This document shows, in pieces, positions 38,241 through 51,074 of a DNA stretch of 64,000 nucleotides; the first letter of the stretch is position 1; the number at the start of each line of letters is the position of its first letter. The translations under genes and the position numbers were made by a program. The notes beneath the pieces were generated by a model. The model saw only the letters and a list, made by a program, of their open reading frames with translations. It was not told where the DNA came from and did not search any database. Origin of the DNA: Alligator mississippiensis (Eukaryota > Chordata > Crocodylia > Alligatoridae); NCBI RefSeq assembly GCF_030867095.1, contig NC_081832.1, positions 62,436,444 through 62,500,443 of the forward strand, in the 5' to 3' direction.

Positions 38241-38322
38241 GATCGCACAAGGACTTTTGACATGCATTCACTGGAGAACTCACTAATTGACATAATGAGA
38301 GCTGAAAATGATTCACTGAAAG
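38241..38322 (+). CDS. CPEB4: CPEB4 second coding exon (82 nt)
   Basis: This short exon follows a good acceptor (TTTACTTGCAG) and ends at AAAG|GTAAAT. It continues exon 1 in phase 0 and encodes 27 residues, including RTFDMHSLENSLIDIMRAEN, then the first base of a glycine codon (phase 1 exit). The RTFDMHSLE...LIDIMRAEND block is a hallmark of the CPEB2/3/4 subfamily and lies between the disordered N-terminus and the RNA-binding half. In the family the next exons are an alternative 51-nt exon and a 24-nt neuronal microexon, then the constitutive linker to RRM1. I searched by eye downstream to the window end and could not find the 51-nt or 24-nt exons, so they probably lie beyond position 64000. 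Confidence 0.96.
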
Positions 38323-39464
38323 GTAAATTTAGAAACACGCTGCATTTCCTGCAATAAATAATTAGGATGGTATGCTTGCTCAAAATAAGACACTTTATGT
38401 TTGATTAGAACAACAAAGGTTATATCATTCAAGTAATGCATGCTGGTCATCAGCCAGGCCTTTTGTAGTTACATGTGAATACCTAGGTCTAAGTTCTGTT
38501 TTTGATCTAAAGCAGTAAGAAATGGAAGTATAAGCCAGTCTTGTATCCATTAAAGGCCTTGAATTGCTCTGACTATATTTTAAATATGTGGCACGTAAAA
38601 TTAAATTTATTAGCATCAGTCACCCTATTCAGGTAAATAGAAAATACCTACCCACTTGATAGCATTTTTCTCCTTATGCAACATTTCTTTCCATCTGCAA
38701 AAATAAATTTGGGGCCCTGAGGTAACTAGCTCAGTTCTAATGGAAACATGGAACTATTTCACAACTGTCTTGTACTGTCCTCTTAATTATAGTACAGTTT
38801 CCCTTTTAAATTGCAAGCTTCTTCAGATAAAAATTAGTAATTTTGAGGGGAAAGACTGAACAGACTTGTGCTCTTTTCACAGGAATGAGAAATGCTTTAC
38901 CAGCTAGGCACAGTATATTTCAAGTAAAAGGCTTAAATTTGGGGGCTTAAATTTTCAAAATGTTGATTATTTAAACAGCACTGTTCTCTGAAACAGTTTT
39001 AATACCAAAAAAAAAAAAAAAAGGGCCCATAGAAGTAAAATGCCAAGCAGCGCATGTTATAAAACCTCAAATTTAGCTTACTTTATTGTGGATCAGTGCT
39101 AAGCAATAATCTTACAGTTACAATCTCAGGGTTGCAGTTGTCTGGCTATCTGATTAGCCAAGGTTTTTGCTCAGTCTTGTTACTGACCTTGAGGCCACTA
39201 AAACAGATTTATGGTCTTCCTTAAATAATGTCCCTTAATGTCAAGGCTTGTGTTGTTAATGAAAATGATGTTAATAGAACTCCTCATCTAGATGAAACCC
39301 AAAGTACCTGACAGACTGGCATGTGGAATGCTTATTGCATCTACTTCTGGGGTGAAATGCAGCTACTGTTAATAACACTGTGCAACAATTTAGGGCAGGA
39401 GGTACTTTCCAACTGAAACTACAGGAGAGTTTCAGGTAGGTTAAATTCCAACTGAATTAAACAG

Positions 39465-39497
39465 AACAAAACAAAACAAAACAAAACAAAACAAAAC
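39465..39497 (+). repeat. (AAAAC)n microsatellite
   Basis: About six to seven uninterrupted 5-bp units. Confidence 0.92.
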
Positions 39498-40819
39498 ACC
39501 TCCCCCTCAGGGGAAGAGGACTAGTGCCATGAGATCTGTAGTTAAGGGCTTTAATATTTTTTTTCCACATGCTGTTTGAAAGATGGCAACATCCCATGCA
39601 CATTAGTTATATAGAAGATATTAGTTCAATATTGACTGTCAAATGCCATTTTAAACTGAGCACCTGGGTTTTGCTTGGAGGCCTTTTACTCAGTTATAAG
39701 ACCAGTCCAACCCAGCTTTCAGCTGATGAACTCTGACAAGATAACAGCCCAGGGTAATATGGCTGCAGCCCAAATTAAATTTTTCTTTAAAGCAGAGTTT
39801 TCTAACGAAGTATGGTTGCTATATTTTCATTTGGCAGCCAAACAAGGACAGCACTGATTAGTTTAAGTGCTCTGAAAAAATCGTTTGGGTTTGAAATAGC
39901 TTTTTACTTTATTTTAATGTGAAAGGCTTTCAAAGAGTGATGGAGAAAGTATGTCAGCAAAGAACGTGTTTAGTTCTGACACATACTAATTCTTGCTTGA
40001 GCTTGATTGTTAATCCCCAGTTGCAGTCATCTCCATTTTGTATAATGCTTTGTATGCATTGCATCATAATGATCAGAACGCAGCAACATCAGTTAGATTT
40101 TGGAAAACTTTTCTGCTTTCTTTTTGTTAGGTGTTTCATTCTGAATTGACTTGTATTTTCATAAAATATAACATGCCTGTTTTGGTGTTTCAAGAGTCAC
40201 AGCTCTAAAAGTGTACCAACTTTGACAGTGGTCCTATCTTAAATTCTTTGCTGTAAAGACACTATGTATTTTGGAGTATTTACTGGGCTGAAATTTTAAG
40301 CTGGGTGTAACAAAATGTGCAGTATAGTAAATATCTGTACTCTTGCTGTTATGGCAAGTTTGTGCAATGGCTTATTTGCTTTGGTTCTTTATGGAATGTG
40401 ACTTTTACAAGATTCAGTGTCAACATCATAAAATCATAAGGTAAGAATCTTAATATATGACCACTAATAGTTGTTAGTTTGTAGTCTTGCTCTTCTTTTT
40501 AAATACCTGCACTTATTATGTAAGCAGATCTATAAAAATGGTTATTCTATTTGTTTTTATTTGGGCTGTTTTTCATGGGTAATACTTCCAAACAAATATT
40601 GAATAGTGTCCTGAGGGGGAAAAAAGCTCTATTGTTTGAAACTTTTAAAAACAGACTAGCCAAAAACACTCTAAAATCTACTAGGAAGAACTATCTGGGA
40701 CTGACAGGGAGTTGAACTGAGATAATCTGATGAATGTCACTGCTGATGTGTGAGTCTCTGATGAACTTTACCCATGATCATGAATACTGCATGCTCCTGG
40801 AGGCTGGTGGGGCATGGCG

Positions 40820-41090
40820 ACTGCCCACGGGCGGTGTCGGTGGCAGGGGTGTGGTGGCGGCGAACGGGGAGCTCCCACAGGCAACTGCAGGGGTGGGCTG
40901 AGTGGGGAGCTCCCGCAGGTGGCCACGGTGAGTGCTGACCAGTGGTCAGCAACCACCTGCAGATGCCATTGGCAGTGGCCAGCAGCGATCAGGGACCGCC
41001 CGCAGATGCCGCTGACGGTGTTGGTAGCAAGGTGGGAGTGGTGGTGAGCAGCGACCTCCCGCAGGCGCTGCCGACAGTGTAGGTGGAGCT
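40820..41090 (+). repeat. GC-rich degenerate minisatellite
   Basis: A core like CTCCCGCAGGTGGC / CGCCCGCAGATGCCGCTGACGGTG recurs about six times with irregular spacing of 33-58 bp (near 40822, 40868, 40901, 40953, 40995 and 41053). The stretch is much more GC- and CpG-rich than its intron surroundings. The following 41090-41160 has an inverted GGGTGCA...TGCACCCCC end and may be the terminus of a host repeat. Confidence 0.5.
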
Positions 41091-41469
41091 TTTTACAGGG
41101 GGTGCACTGCCAATCTCAACGGGTGCACGTGCACCCCCTACACCTCACAATGCCCATGACTTAATTGTTGGCATTTTACTAAATCCTGTCATCTCTCCCA
41201 TTTGCACCACAGTGAACTCTAGAAGTAAGGGGATAGCTTAAAATAAACCATGGAAGACTTCTAATGTCTTTAAACCAGTTTGGGATGGGGAAAGAGAAGA
41301 TTAGGGATCAGCAATCAGTATTTGGGCTGCACTGTGTGTGGGTTTTGGGGCTAGGAACAGAAATTGTACATAAGAGATATATAAGTGACATCAGTGTACA
41401 AATGATCATATTTTATAACCAAATCTGTAACACAACAGAAGTTCAGTGCACGTAAACTACTTTCAAAAT

Positions 41470-41795
41470 GGCTGAAACTGGTTTAAGATAAACCTAGATG
41501 GATGTAGTATCAGACTTTAATTAGGTTAAATCAGTTTATTGAACTTGTGTCACGGATCCCCTCCAGATTCAGTTTAACTCAGTCCAAAATCCCCCTTGCA
41601 GGGTAGATGAGCTAGCCTTAGCCCAAGCTGTCTGCATTAACAAGGGCATACTCTAGCACCCTGCAGCTTCTGGGCTCGGCCACTGCAGGCATATGGCTGC
41701 ATTTCTGGAACCAAAAGTGAAAATGTCCATTTACTTGCTTATCAGTTCAATCTAAGCGGCTTAGACTAACCTACAAAGATTAAACTGATTCAGCC
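41470..41795. mobile_element. candidate inverted-repeat element
   Basis: GGCTGAAACTGGTTTAA at the left and TTAAACTGATTCAGCC at the right form imperfect inverted ends, with further AACCTA similarity just inside. The interior shows nothing coding. Confidence 0.35.
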
Positions 41796-43285
41796 TGGGC
41801 TTTTTGGCTCTCTGTACTTAGCCTGGAGGTACCCTTTTACATGCTTAGGTGATGGGCTGCGTATGAACAGAATAGTGGAGTTTGGTTTGGGAGTTTACCC
41901 TATAATATCAATAAAACTTCTCTGAAACTAAACAAAACCACAACCCCTGAACATGCTAATTGATCAGAATGCTGATATGTAATAGTTCTGGATTTCTTTA
42001 TGCATAAATAACAATTACATTCTTGGACTGGTTGCAATATTAGGCAAACAAGGGGGATTATACTGTTTTGGTACATGATCAAGAGGTGCATGCTAAATAC
42101 CACAGACTGGCTATGGTTCAGTGTTGCCTTATGAGAATTTGTAGCAAGTTATTTTGTCAAAAATATATTTTGTGGCTTCTATTTTTTCTCCTTTTTGAAT
42201 GCTGTCCTCATCTCCTTTGCTGAGCAGCTGCCATTTCAGTATGTTATTTTTATCCACAAGAGTGAGTGAGCTGCCTTCTGCATAGCCAATGACAATCTGC
42301 AGAAACCTTTCTCTGGAGACTAATTGCATCTTCATTACAATGTATGCAGCCTTCGTGAGCTGAGCCTCAGATCCAGAGACTGATTTTTGAATCTGGGCCT
42401 TCCAGATGGCAATTTGAGCATTGCCATAATACTAGTAGGCTGACTAAACGTTTCCTTGATCACCTAGACTGAATATCTTTACATAGTGGCAGACTTGTTG
42501 CTGTCTCTCTCTTCAATCCATGCTCAAGAATTGATGTTTATTTCTTGGAAGTGGTGCAAGTTTAAATGGATTAAAAGAGTAGGCTGACACATCTGCTTCC
42601 AGTACTGCAAAACACTCTTGTAAAAGAGCCTGACTGAAAGCAGCCATGGTAAAAGACTCCAAAGCAGCTTAATAACTGCATGAGGGACACATGGTGGGAA
42701 AGGAGACAGAAGATGATTATGGTGAGTAGTTGTTCAGGCTTTGGATGCTGCAAAAAGCTAAATTGAAAGGGTGGGGGGAGGAATGAGGTGAGCTGAAGGA
42801 AGTGATGAATGATGCCCAGAAACTAGAGTGGGAGAAAAAGCAGCCTGCTGAGAAACAGAATTCCAGGACTAAATGTTCCTCAGTAGTTAAACTTTTGGAT
42901 TTCTTTGACTTAGCTGATACAATTAGTAGTATTACTGGAACAATAAGCCTGAAAACATTCATCTCAAGTCTACTAGTGGCCTGAAGAACATGGGTGATGC
43001 TCCCACTGTGTTCTTGATAGGAAATCTGTTTGCATCAGAGAATGTAATGGCTTGTACAGGGGTCTTGTGCAAGCATCCTCTGAATGCTTGGGGGGAAAAA
43101 AAAAATAACTGGAGATAGTTCTTATGCAACATAGGAATTTTTTTTACTCACTGGAGCACCCTATCTGGCTTCCAAAGATACATGCCCAGATAAGTTATTC
43201 ATTGATTCATAGATGTTTGGTTGGAAGGGACCTCAGCAGGTCATTGAGTCTGACCCCCTGCCCTGGGCAGGAAAAGGAGCTGGGG

Positions 43286-46189
43286 TCAGATGACCCCAGC
43301 TAGGTGCTTGTCCAGTCTCCTCTTGAAGACCCCCAAGGTAGGAGAGAGCATCACCTCCCTTGGAAACCCGTTCCAGCTTCTGGCAACCCTTACTGTGAAG
43401 AACTTCTTTCTAATGTCCAACCTAAATCTGCTCTCTGTCAATACGTGGCCATTGTTCCTACTTACTCCAGGGGGTGCCCTAGTAAATAGAACATCTCCTA
43501 TTCCCTGCTGCCCTCCCCTGATGAATTTATAGGCATCCACAATATCACTTCTCAGCCTTCTTTTGTGAAGGCTGAAGAGATCTAGGTCCCTCAGTCTCTC
43601 CTCATAGGCCCTTGCCTGCAGGCCTGTGATCATGCAAGTGGCCCTCCTCTGAACCCTCTCAAGATTCTCCACATCCTTCTTGAAGTGCGGCATCCAAAAC
43701 TGGATGCAGTATTCCAACTGCAGCCTGACCAGTGCCGCATAGAGGGGAAGCATCGCCTCCCTGAACCTGTTTGCCATGCATCTGCTAATGCAGGATAAAG
43801 TGCAGTTAACCTTGTTGATCACTTTGTCAAACTGACGACTCATGTTCATCTTGGAGTCAGCTATGACTCCAAGATCCCTTTCCACTGCTGTGCTGCTGAG
43901 AAGGTCATCCCCCCAGTCTGTAAGTGTGTTGGTGGTTCTTTTTGCCCAGGTGCAGCACTTTGCACTTGTCTTTGTTGAACTGCATCCTATTTCGTTCTGC
44001 CCATTTTTCCAACCTGTCCAGATCTGCCTGGATCCGTTCCCTACCCTCTGGTGTGTTAACTTTGCTCCATAATGTGGTATCATCTGTGAACTTGGACAGG
44101 GTGCTCTCCATGCCCTCATCCAAGTCACTGATGAAGACACTGAATAGCACCAGTCCAAGGACCGAGCCTTGCAGGACTCCACTGCCCACATCTTTCCAGG
44201 TCGATACTGACCCATCCACCCCCACTCTCTGGTGCGACCCCTAAGCCAATTTGCCACTCACCTGACTGTGTAATCGTCTACATCACAGCCTGTCAGTTTA
44301 TGTACGAGAACAGAATAAGATACCGTATCGAAGGCCTTCTTAAAGTCTAGGTAGATGACATATACCTCAACTCCTGTGTCTAAGCATTTTGTGACCTGGT
44401 CATAACAAGAAACAAGGTTAGTCAGGCAGGATCTGCCTGTAATGAATCTGTGCTGATTTCCTTTCAGCATTATTTCCCCTGCTGGGCTCCCACAAATGTG
44501 ATCCTTAATGATTTTTTCCAGAGTTTTCCCAAGGATAGAGGTGACACTAACTGGCCTATAGTTTCCTGGTTCCTCCCTCCTCCCCTTCTTGAAAATAGGG
44601 ACCACATTGGCCCTTTTCCAGTCCTCTGGGACCTGAACAGAGCACCATGAGTACTCAAACAGTTGTGCCAGCGGCTCTGCTATGACACTGGCCAATTCCT
44701 TCAGCACCCTTGGATGAAGTTCATCTGGGCCCACTGATCTGAACACATCCAGCCCCTCCAAGTGCCCCTTCACTAAGTCTGTGCTAACAGGTGGTGGGCT
44801 GGTGTCCCTCCTATGTCTATCTATGATCCAATTGGGAGATTTGTCTTGGTCTGTGTCTAGGAATACAGATGCAAAAACTCATTGAAGAGCTCAGCTTTGT
44901 CCCCCCTCTGTCACCAATTGCCCATGTTTGTCCTGTAGGGGGTCCTATGCTACCCTGTACCTTCCTTTTGCTCCCTATATACCTAAAGAAGGACCTTTTG
45001 TTGTCCTATTGTTGTCCCCAGCCTAAGTTCTAATTCTGCTTTGGCCTTCCTAACTGATTCCCTGCAAGTGCGAGCCAGGGAGGTATACTCCTCCTTGGTA
45101 GCTACCCCCTGTTTCTACAGCTTGTATACCTCGTTCTTTCCTGGACTTCACTGTTCAGCCAAGAGGGCTTCCTGGCCCCTTTGCCCCCTTTTATGTGCAA
45201 TGGGATTGTTTCCTTCTGTGTCCATAAGGATCGCTCCCTTGAGGAATGACCACCCTTCCTGGACCCCCATTTTGCCAATGCTCTTGCTTCAGTGTCTCGC
45301 TGACTAATCTCCTGAGCACACTGAAGTTAGCCTTTCTGAAGTCTAGCACTTCAGTCCTGCTGGTTAGTTTACACACCCTTCTCCAGGTAGCGAATTCAAT
45401 CAGTCGATGGTCACTGTCCCCTAGGTTACTTTGTACCTGCAGATTCCCCACCAGGTCATCCCCTGTAGCTAACACCAAGTCCAGCAAGGTGTTTTTCCTA
45501 GTGGGATTGTATACCTCCTGCGTTAGATGGAGGTCCTGTATGCAGGTTAAGAACCTATGTGAGCGGTTAGATTTGGCTTACTGCTCCTCCCAGCAGATAT
45601 CAGGGTAGTTGAGGTCACCCATGACAACCATATCTCTCAACCGTACAGCCTCTGAGAGCTGTCTGGAGAATTCCAGGTCTAGCTCATCCTCCTGGTGTGA
45701 TGGTCTATAGTAGACCCTCACACCAAGTCCTTTTCCTCCCAGCTCCCTTTTATCCTGACCCACAGTACCTCAGTTTGGCCCTCCTCTGATCCCATCTTGA
45801 TTATAGAGGATGTATATTGTTCCTTAACATAGAGAGCAACACTTCCCCCCTTGTTTTTTCCCCCCACTCTATCCTGCCTGTACAACCTGTAACCCTCAAT
45901 GCCTACTGCCCAGTTGTGAGTTAGGGTCCCACCAGGTTTCAATTAGTCCAACCAGGTCAAAGTTGTTTCTTGCAATCAGGAGTGCAAGTTCCTCCTGCTT
46001 GTTCCGCATGCTCAGAGCATTAGTGTAGAGACATTTAAGCCCCACGATGGGTGCCCTGTCCTGATATCTGTCGGGCCCCTTAGTGCTTACCTGGGCTGAT
46101 CCAGTGGATTGCTTGTGACTTGCTGATCCTAGGGTCTCCTTATCCTCTGCTTCCCTGTCCCCCAACCAACCTAGTTCAAAGCCCTTCAT
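43286..46189 (-). pseudogene. CR1 ORF2 remnant (endonuclease and reverse transcriptase)
   Basis: The endonuclease part lies at about 45190-46189, with LIETWWD and MGDLNYPDICW blocks and a DSDHRLIEF block matching the catalytic SDH motif of AP-like endonucleases. The reverse transcriptase starts at about 44773 with EDWKRANVVPIFKKG and LDFKKAFDTV. It then shifts frame near 44225-44260, where the catalytic box reads FTDD in place of FADD (43905-44225), and shifts back near 43900 for the C-terminal region ending at 43286. A further shift lies at about 45720-45940. This is the machinery for target-primed reverse transcription, inactivated here. Confidence 0.88.
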
Positions 46190-46199
46190 AAGAGATCAG

Positions 46200-47018
46200 T
46201 CAGCCTGTAAGAGAACAGACTCTTACCTTTAGAAGAGAGATGAACACCATCTTGTCCCAGATGGATGTCCATAAGATGTCTCTCTTATGGAAGTGCGGAT
46301 CAGGGTTGTAGAAGCCAAAACCCGCATGATGGCACCAACTCCAGAGCCACAGGCTGACTTCCCTGATGCAGGCGTCCTGATGCTGACGGTGACTGCTGAC
46401 CAGAAGGATGGATGAGAAGACCACCTGTGCCCCCGACTTCCTAAGCTTGGCCCCCAGAGCCCTGTAGTCACTCATGACATGGTCTGGACTACTCCTGGCT
46501 GCATCATTCGTGCCCACATGGACAAGGAGCACGGGATAGTAATCAGAGGGCTGGATGAGGTCGGGAATCCTCGCAGGGATGTCTCAGATCCTGGCTCTGA
46601 GTAGGCAGCAAATTTCCTGTGCTGTGGGATCTGGTTGACAGATAGACCCCTCTGTGCCTCTCAGGAGGGAGTCGCCCATCAGGATGACCTGGTGTCTCTT
46701 CCTCCAGCTGCTCGATTGTCGCTTAGCCTGCCTGGTGTTTGTTGCGAATATGTCTTTCCCTGCAGCTTGCTCTGCTGCATCATCCTCCAGTGCTGCCAGG
46801 GTTTTGTGTCTGTTCCCCAGTTGCATTGGGGAAACAGTCACAGCCACACGCTGTCTAGCTCTGGAGGTGACCGTCCTCCATTCAGCTGTCCTGGGACTCT
46901 CCTGTGATGTCTCTGCGCTAGGTGCCTGATCCTGCAAAGAATGAAAGTATCCATCAATCTCATCCTCTGCAGCCCTGATCCCCCGCAGCCTGCTCATCTG
47001 TGCCTGGAGTTCCCTCAC
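46200..47018 (-). pseudogene. CR1 ORF1 remnant with esterase-type domain
   Basis: Two same-frame open pieces (46584-47018 and 46200-46532) encode a short coiled-coil-like start followed by VILMGDSLLRGTEG, which matches block I of SGNH/GDSL esterases, and then LLVHVGTNDA, which matches the family's GxND block. CR1-like elements are known to carry an esterase in ORF1, thought to act in the ribonucleoprotein or on membranes during retrotransposition. The pieces are separated by a stop-containing gap, and upstream coding sequence is shifted by one frame at about 47035, so no intact protein is made. Confidence 0.75.
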
Positions 47019-50000
47019 CTGCCCCTCCAGGGCCTCAATCTAGGCATGTGGGACAGGCAAGGGAACCCCCGGCCCCCGAGCAACCCCCAGGCCTCCGAGG
47101 TCCCACCAGGCAACCCTGGCAGTCATGAGGCCAGGGCACTGTCGACCCATCCAAGGGGCCTGTCTGGGTGGGGGCCTCACAGGAGCTCCAGGCCAGAGGC
47201 AGCAGCAGGGCAGGGTCCCTGGCTGCGCTGCATGTCACCACCCCCATAGTAGCCCCCCTCCTTGTTCACTTACCTGAAGTCTCTGTCAGAAGCTCCTGTG
47301 TACTCCTACACGGTGTGTACTCCTGCCCATGAATTGGACTGAGAACTGCCTGCAAACTGCTCCCCTGTTGGCAGTCCCTATTCCATGTCTCCCTGATCAC
47401 AGGCTTAGTTCTTAGAATTTTAGTATTCCCAAAATACTAAATTTGGGAAATTTAGTACAGTAGACCTTATTCCTGGTTGTGACTTGTAGAGGAACCGTAT
47501 TTGTTGAAGTTCCCGTTGCACTCTGGCATATACAGCTATTTTTGGGGCTTAGGGGAGTGTCTGAAAATGGGAGGAAACTCATGAAAGCATCAGTTTGCAG
47601 ATACTGACTAGTCCCCCAGTACAAGTGTTTAAAATAAGGTTGTCCTGGTGCAAATGAGACACATGATCATCCCAGGCCTATGGCTGCCAAATGATTAAAA
47701 CTATAGTTTGGATTAGATGGGTGTGTACCTTTGACATCTTCAGTACAAAAACCTGGTTGTTAATTTTTTTTTGGTGGGGGGGAAGTGTTTTGTTTGTTGT
47801 ACAAAGCAATGTTAGACTTAATGGTTAGAAGCAGCTATCCCCTGGACTTACTCTGGGAGCTAGAAACTATCCTTCCAGGGCTCAGAGGGTATCCAGACCC
47901 TTGCTTTGTGTGGTGTTCTACCCCATGCAATATGGCTTCCCGACCACATACTTTTTGTATTGTACAGCAGTGTGCACTAAAAGGCTGGCACACTACAACC
48001 TCCAATTTTGTTTATGAATAAGCAGAACGACCAGTTCACTCTGAGCCTCTTCTTGCCTGAACAGTTTGTAAAAAGATGACTCATTTGAAACAAAAGTAGA
48101 TCAAACTTAATACTTGCAAATGAACTGCTTCATCATTGTTGTGCTTTGCACTGGGACAGCTGGATCAAACTCTGATTGCAAAGTGTTGGTGGATTACTGT
48201 ATTAAATGATGGTTGCCCATGGTAAATTGTGGAGTCCTTGAACTTGTACTTTTGCATAGTCATGGAGAGCCCTGTGGGATCTTCAAGTTGAGTTGAGAAC
48301 TGAATAGGGATTACAACCAATTGAAAGATTTCTAAAATGTATGGGAATCTAGTAGAGCTATGTTATGTTCTAACATAAATGAAGTAGGACTTATGCTAAG
48401 CTGGGTTCCCCTACCTCAGCTCTGCCAGGTTGTATGAACTCTGATTTGGCAACTAGAAGCTGCCAGTCCTATAATTATTCATTGCTTTAATGAAGTTAGG
48501 GGGCTAGAACAAGGTTCCTTTTTGTGACAGATGACACCATCTCTCACCAAGTGTCACTAAACCCCTAGTCCCTTGCTTTCTTGCTTTGCAAGCTTTTATT
48601 CTAATTCTCTTTATTTTTACATCACACTCATTTTTATTCTGTATGAGCATGCACTCACTCCCCATCCCTCTTACATGTTTTATTGGATTTTTCCTATAGC
48701 CCGAATGTAGCTTTGCTGCTTCTGGTACCCAGGCTATTTGGGCTGTTTCTATATACTTCATGTAAGATGGATAGTTCAGGAAGACTTTAAATTATGACAC
48801 TAAATTAATATACTGGCTGCTTCTGATCCTCCTGTGAAGATGGCAGGCAGATTGGCGCAGCTCACATATGGACTACTCAGAGATACAGGGATCAGGACAG
48901 ACTGCTGCTATGGTGTCTCCTAAATTGACCCTGCCTAAATTTCCTCAGAAAAAACAGAAGGCATCCATGTGTAGCTGCAGTAGAATTTGGTTGTTCGGGC
49001 TCACCACTAGATCTGCATGGAAGAGACACGTAACACGATGTAGCTTGGCTTTGCTATGAATAATTTTAGCAAGAAAAATCAATGGTGTGTCAAATTCCCT
49101 CTGTGAAAAATATCAGAGCTGACTGGGCCTGGGAGGGGGGGGCTAGGGGTGGGATGAATGTCACTGGGTTTTCCTAAAAGAAAACAAGAAAACAGAACCT
49201 CCTTTTCCGGCTTCTGAGCCTACAGTGTTTACTGACTGCAAAAAATTCCCATGGAAAAAAGTATCTGAGCTTTCTTCCTTGCTTGTTCAGTGCTCACTTT
49301 CCTAAGCTGCCTGGGTGATACCAAGTCCTGTGCAGTGCAGGTGAGAGGGCATTTTAAATACACAGAGAAGTGGAGAAGTCCTTGTAAGTTTTGCTGTATA
49401 CTGAAATACGGGTAACATACTCACTCTGACAGCCAACTTTAGTTTCTGTGGACCGGATCTGCCAAGGAGGGCAGGAAGCAGAAAGAAAAAAGGCTATAAG
49501 TCCCCCCTGCAGGGACTGCTCTGATGGAATGACCCAAATACTGTTGCTCTCCCTGCCTCCCCTCTTGTCGTCTTGTTGCTATTTTCTTAAGTGCCTGCAG
49601 CAGAAGCTGCAGACCTGTGTATGCATGAAGGTTTTACAGCACAAGGTAACGTCTGGGGGAGGCTGGGGCTGGGGTGGCAATAGTAGTGCTTGGGCTGTGG
49701 TTTCTTGCATGGTTACTGGTCTTTGGGATGCATCATGCTTAAACTAGCAGTGTTGATCAGTTCTTCTGCCTTATTCTCAAGCGGCTGCAAATTGACAAGA
49801 TTCCCACCGGAAACAGGGTGGGAACCTCTTCATTAGTTTATACAGAAATAGATCACTGCAGCCCTGCTGGAGGCATAGCCTCCTTTGAGTCTTTGTTTAA
49901 CGGCTGCAGTTTGTTTTCTACTTCCTGGTAGCACGCTGGAGTCCGGACTGCTGTTTACGTCAGTTGCTGTGATGCAAGTAGTGAGCAAAAATGGAGACTT

Positions 50001-50786
50001 GAAAAATGGCTGTACTGTATCCTTGAGGCCACATGCAGGCCCTTCAGCCTTTTGCATAATTAAGGTCCTTTACTTATAACGTACATGTAAAACTGGCACA
50101 CACACAAAACTGGCATACTACACAATCAGATACTTAGGGAAGAACAGAGATGGTGAAAACTCTCAGAAGGCTTTGAATCTGTTTTAAGAGCCAGTTTCCC
50201 CATATTCTAATCAGGGCTTAAAAAATCATTTAAAGTTAACATTGAAATGTAATTCATGTTGTGATGATTGCCTTTTTGGGCCAGCCCTATACTATACATT
50301 TGTGGCCTTATGAAAACAAAAGGACATTTGTTTTAATTTCGAATGGTGTAACTTTGGAACAAGTGGAGTTTGTGTGGGTGAAATGTAATCCAAATGTATC
50401 CCTTAATCTAGAAAAGAAATTTGGACTAGAAAACAGGTTACCCCAAGAAACTCCATTGTGTAAGACTTAGTTCAGGATTTATGAGACTTTGAGGTTTGGG
50501 AGTGGAAGGGGACGGATGGTGGTGGAGCTGGTATCTTTTAAGCTTTGAATTACCCGACGAGATAATGTAAATGAAACTTAATTTTTCAGAAAATGCTGAC
50601 TGAGCCTTACTGTATGAAAACTGAAGCTGTTCATTCATTCATTTAAAAAAAAATACCCATCTCAGTGATATCTGAGTCTCCTTTCCAGTTTTGCTTCCTG
50701 ACCCCATGACCAGTATAAAAATCTCAGTATATGACACTTAAAAAGTTATCTTTATGATTAAAATTGGTTTGCAGTTAGCCAATATT

Positions 50787-51074
50787 TAGGCCGCTTATAC
50801 GTGTCCTTGTTCGTTTTCTAATTGGAATGCAGCAGTGTTGGCTTACCGTCAGGTATATTTAGCCCCTGTGCGTTTTAAAATGGCCACAGGGGCGTTTTAT
50901 CTAAACCTTGTTGAATGAGTTCAGCTAATGTGTTCTGCAGCCATTTTAAAACATGCAGGGGCTTAATACATGTGACTGTGAGCCATTTTAATTAGAGTGG
51001 CTGTCCAGGAACCGCTCTAATTAAAATGTCCTCCTCCCCCCCCCCCTTTTGAGCGTGGGTATAAGCAGACTTAG
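50787..51074. mobile_element. MITE with nested hairpins
   Basis: Ends are inverted around GCTTATAC (GGCCGCTTATACGTG at the left, GGGTATAAGCAGAC at the right). A strong inner inverted repeat pairs 50860-50884 with 50940-50965 (AGCCCCTG...TTTTAAAATGGC). A second hairpin, TAATTAGAGTGGC with CCGCTCTAATTA, lies near 50990-51025. A C-run precedes the right end. Confidence 0.6.

Larger units (their letters stand above)
43196..47400 (-). mobile_element. CR1 non-LTR retrotransposon, near full length, decayed
   Basis: This CR1-family LINE lies antisense to CPEB4. On the - strand, from right to left, come a GC-rich 5' part with a CPTC motif (47035-47250), ORF1 with an esterase-type domain, ORF2 with an AP-like endonuclease and a reverse transcriptase, and a short 3' tail. 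The 3' end at about 43196-43215 has the short ATGAATCA-type direct repeats typical of CR1 tails. Both ORFs have frameshifts and stops, so the copy is dead. The 5' boundary near 47400 is approximate. Confidence 0.9.
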
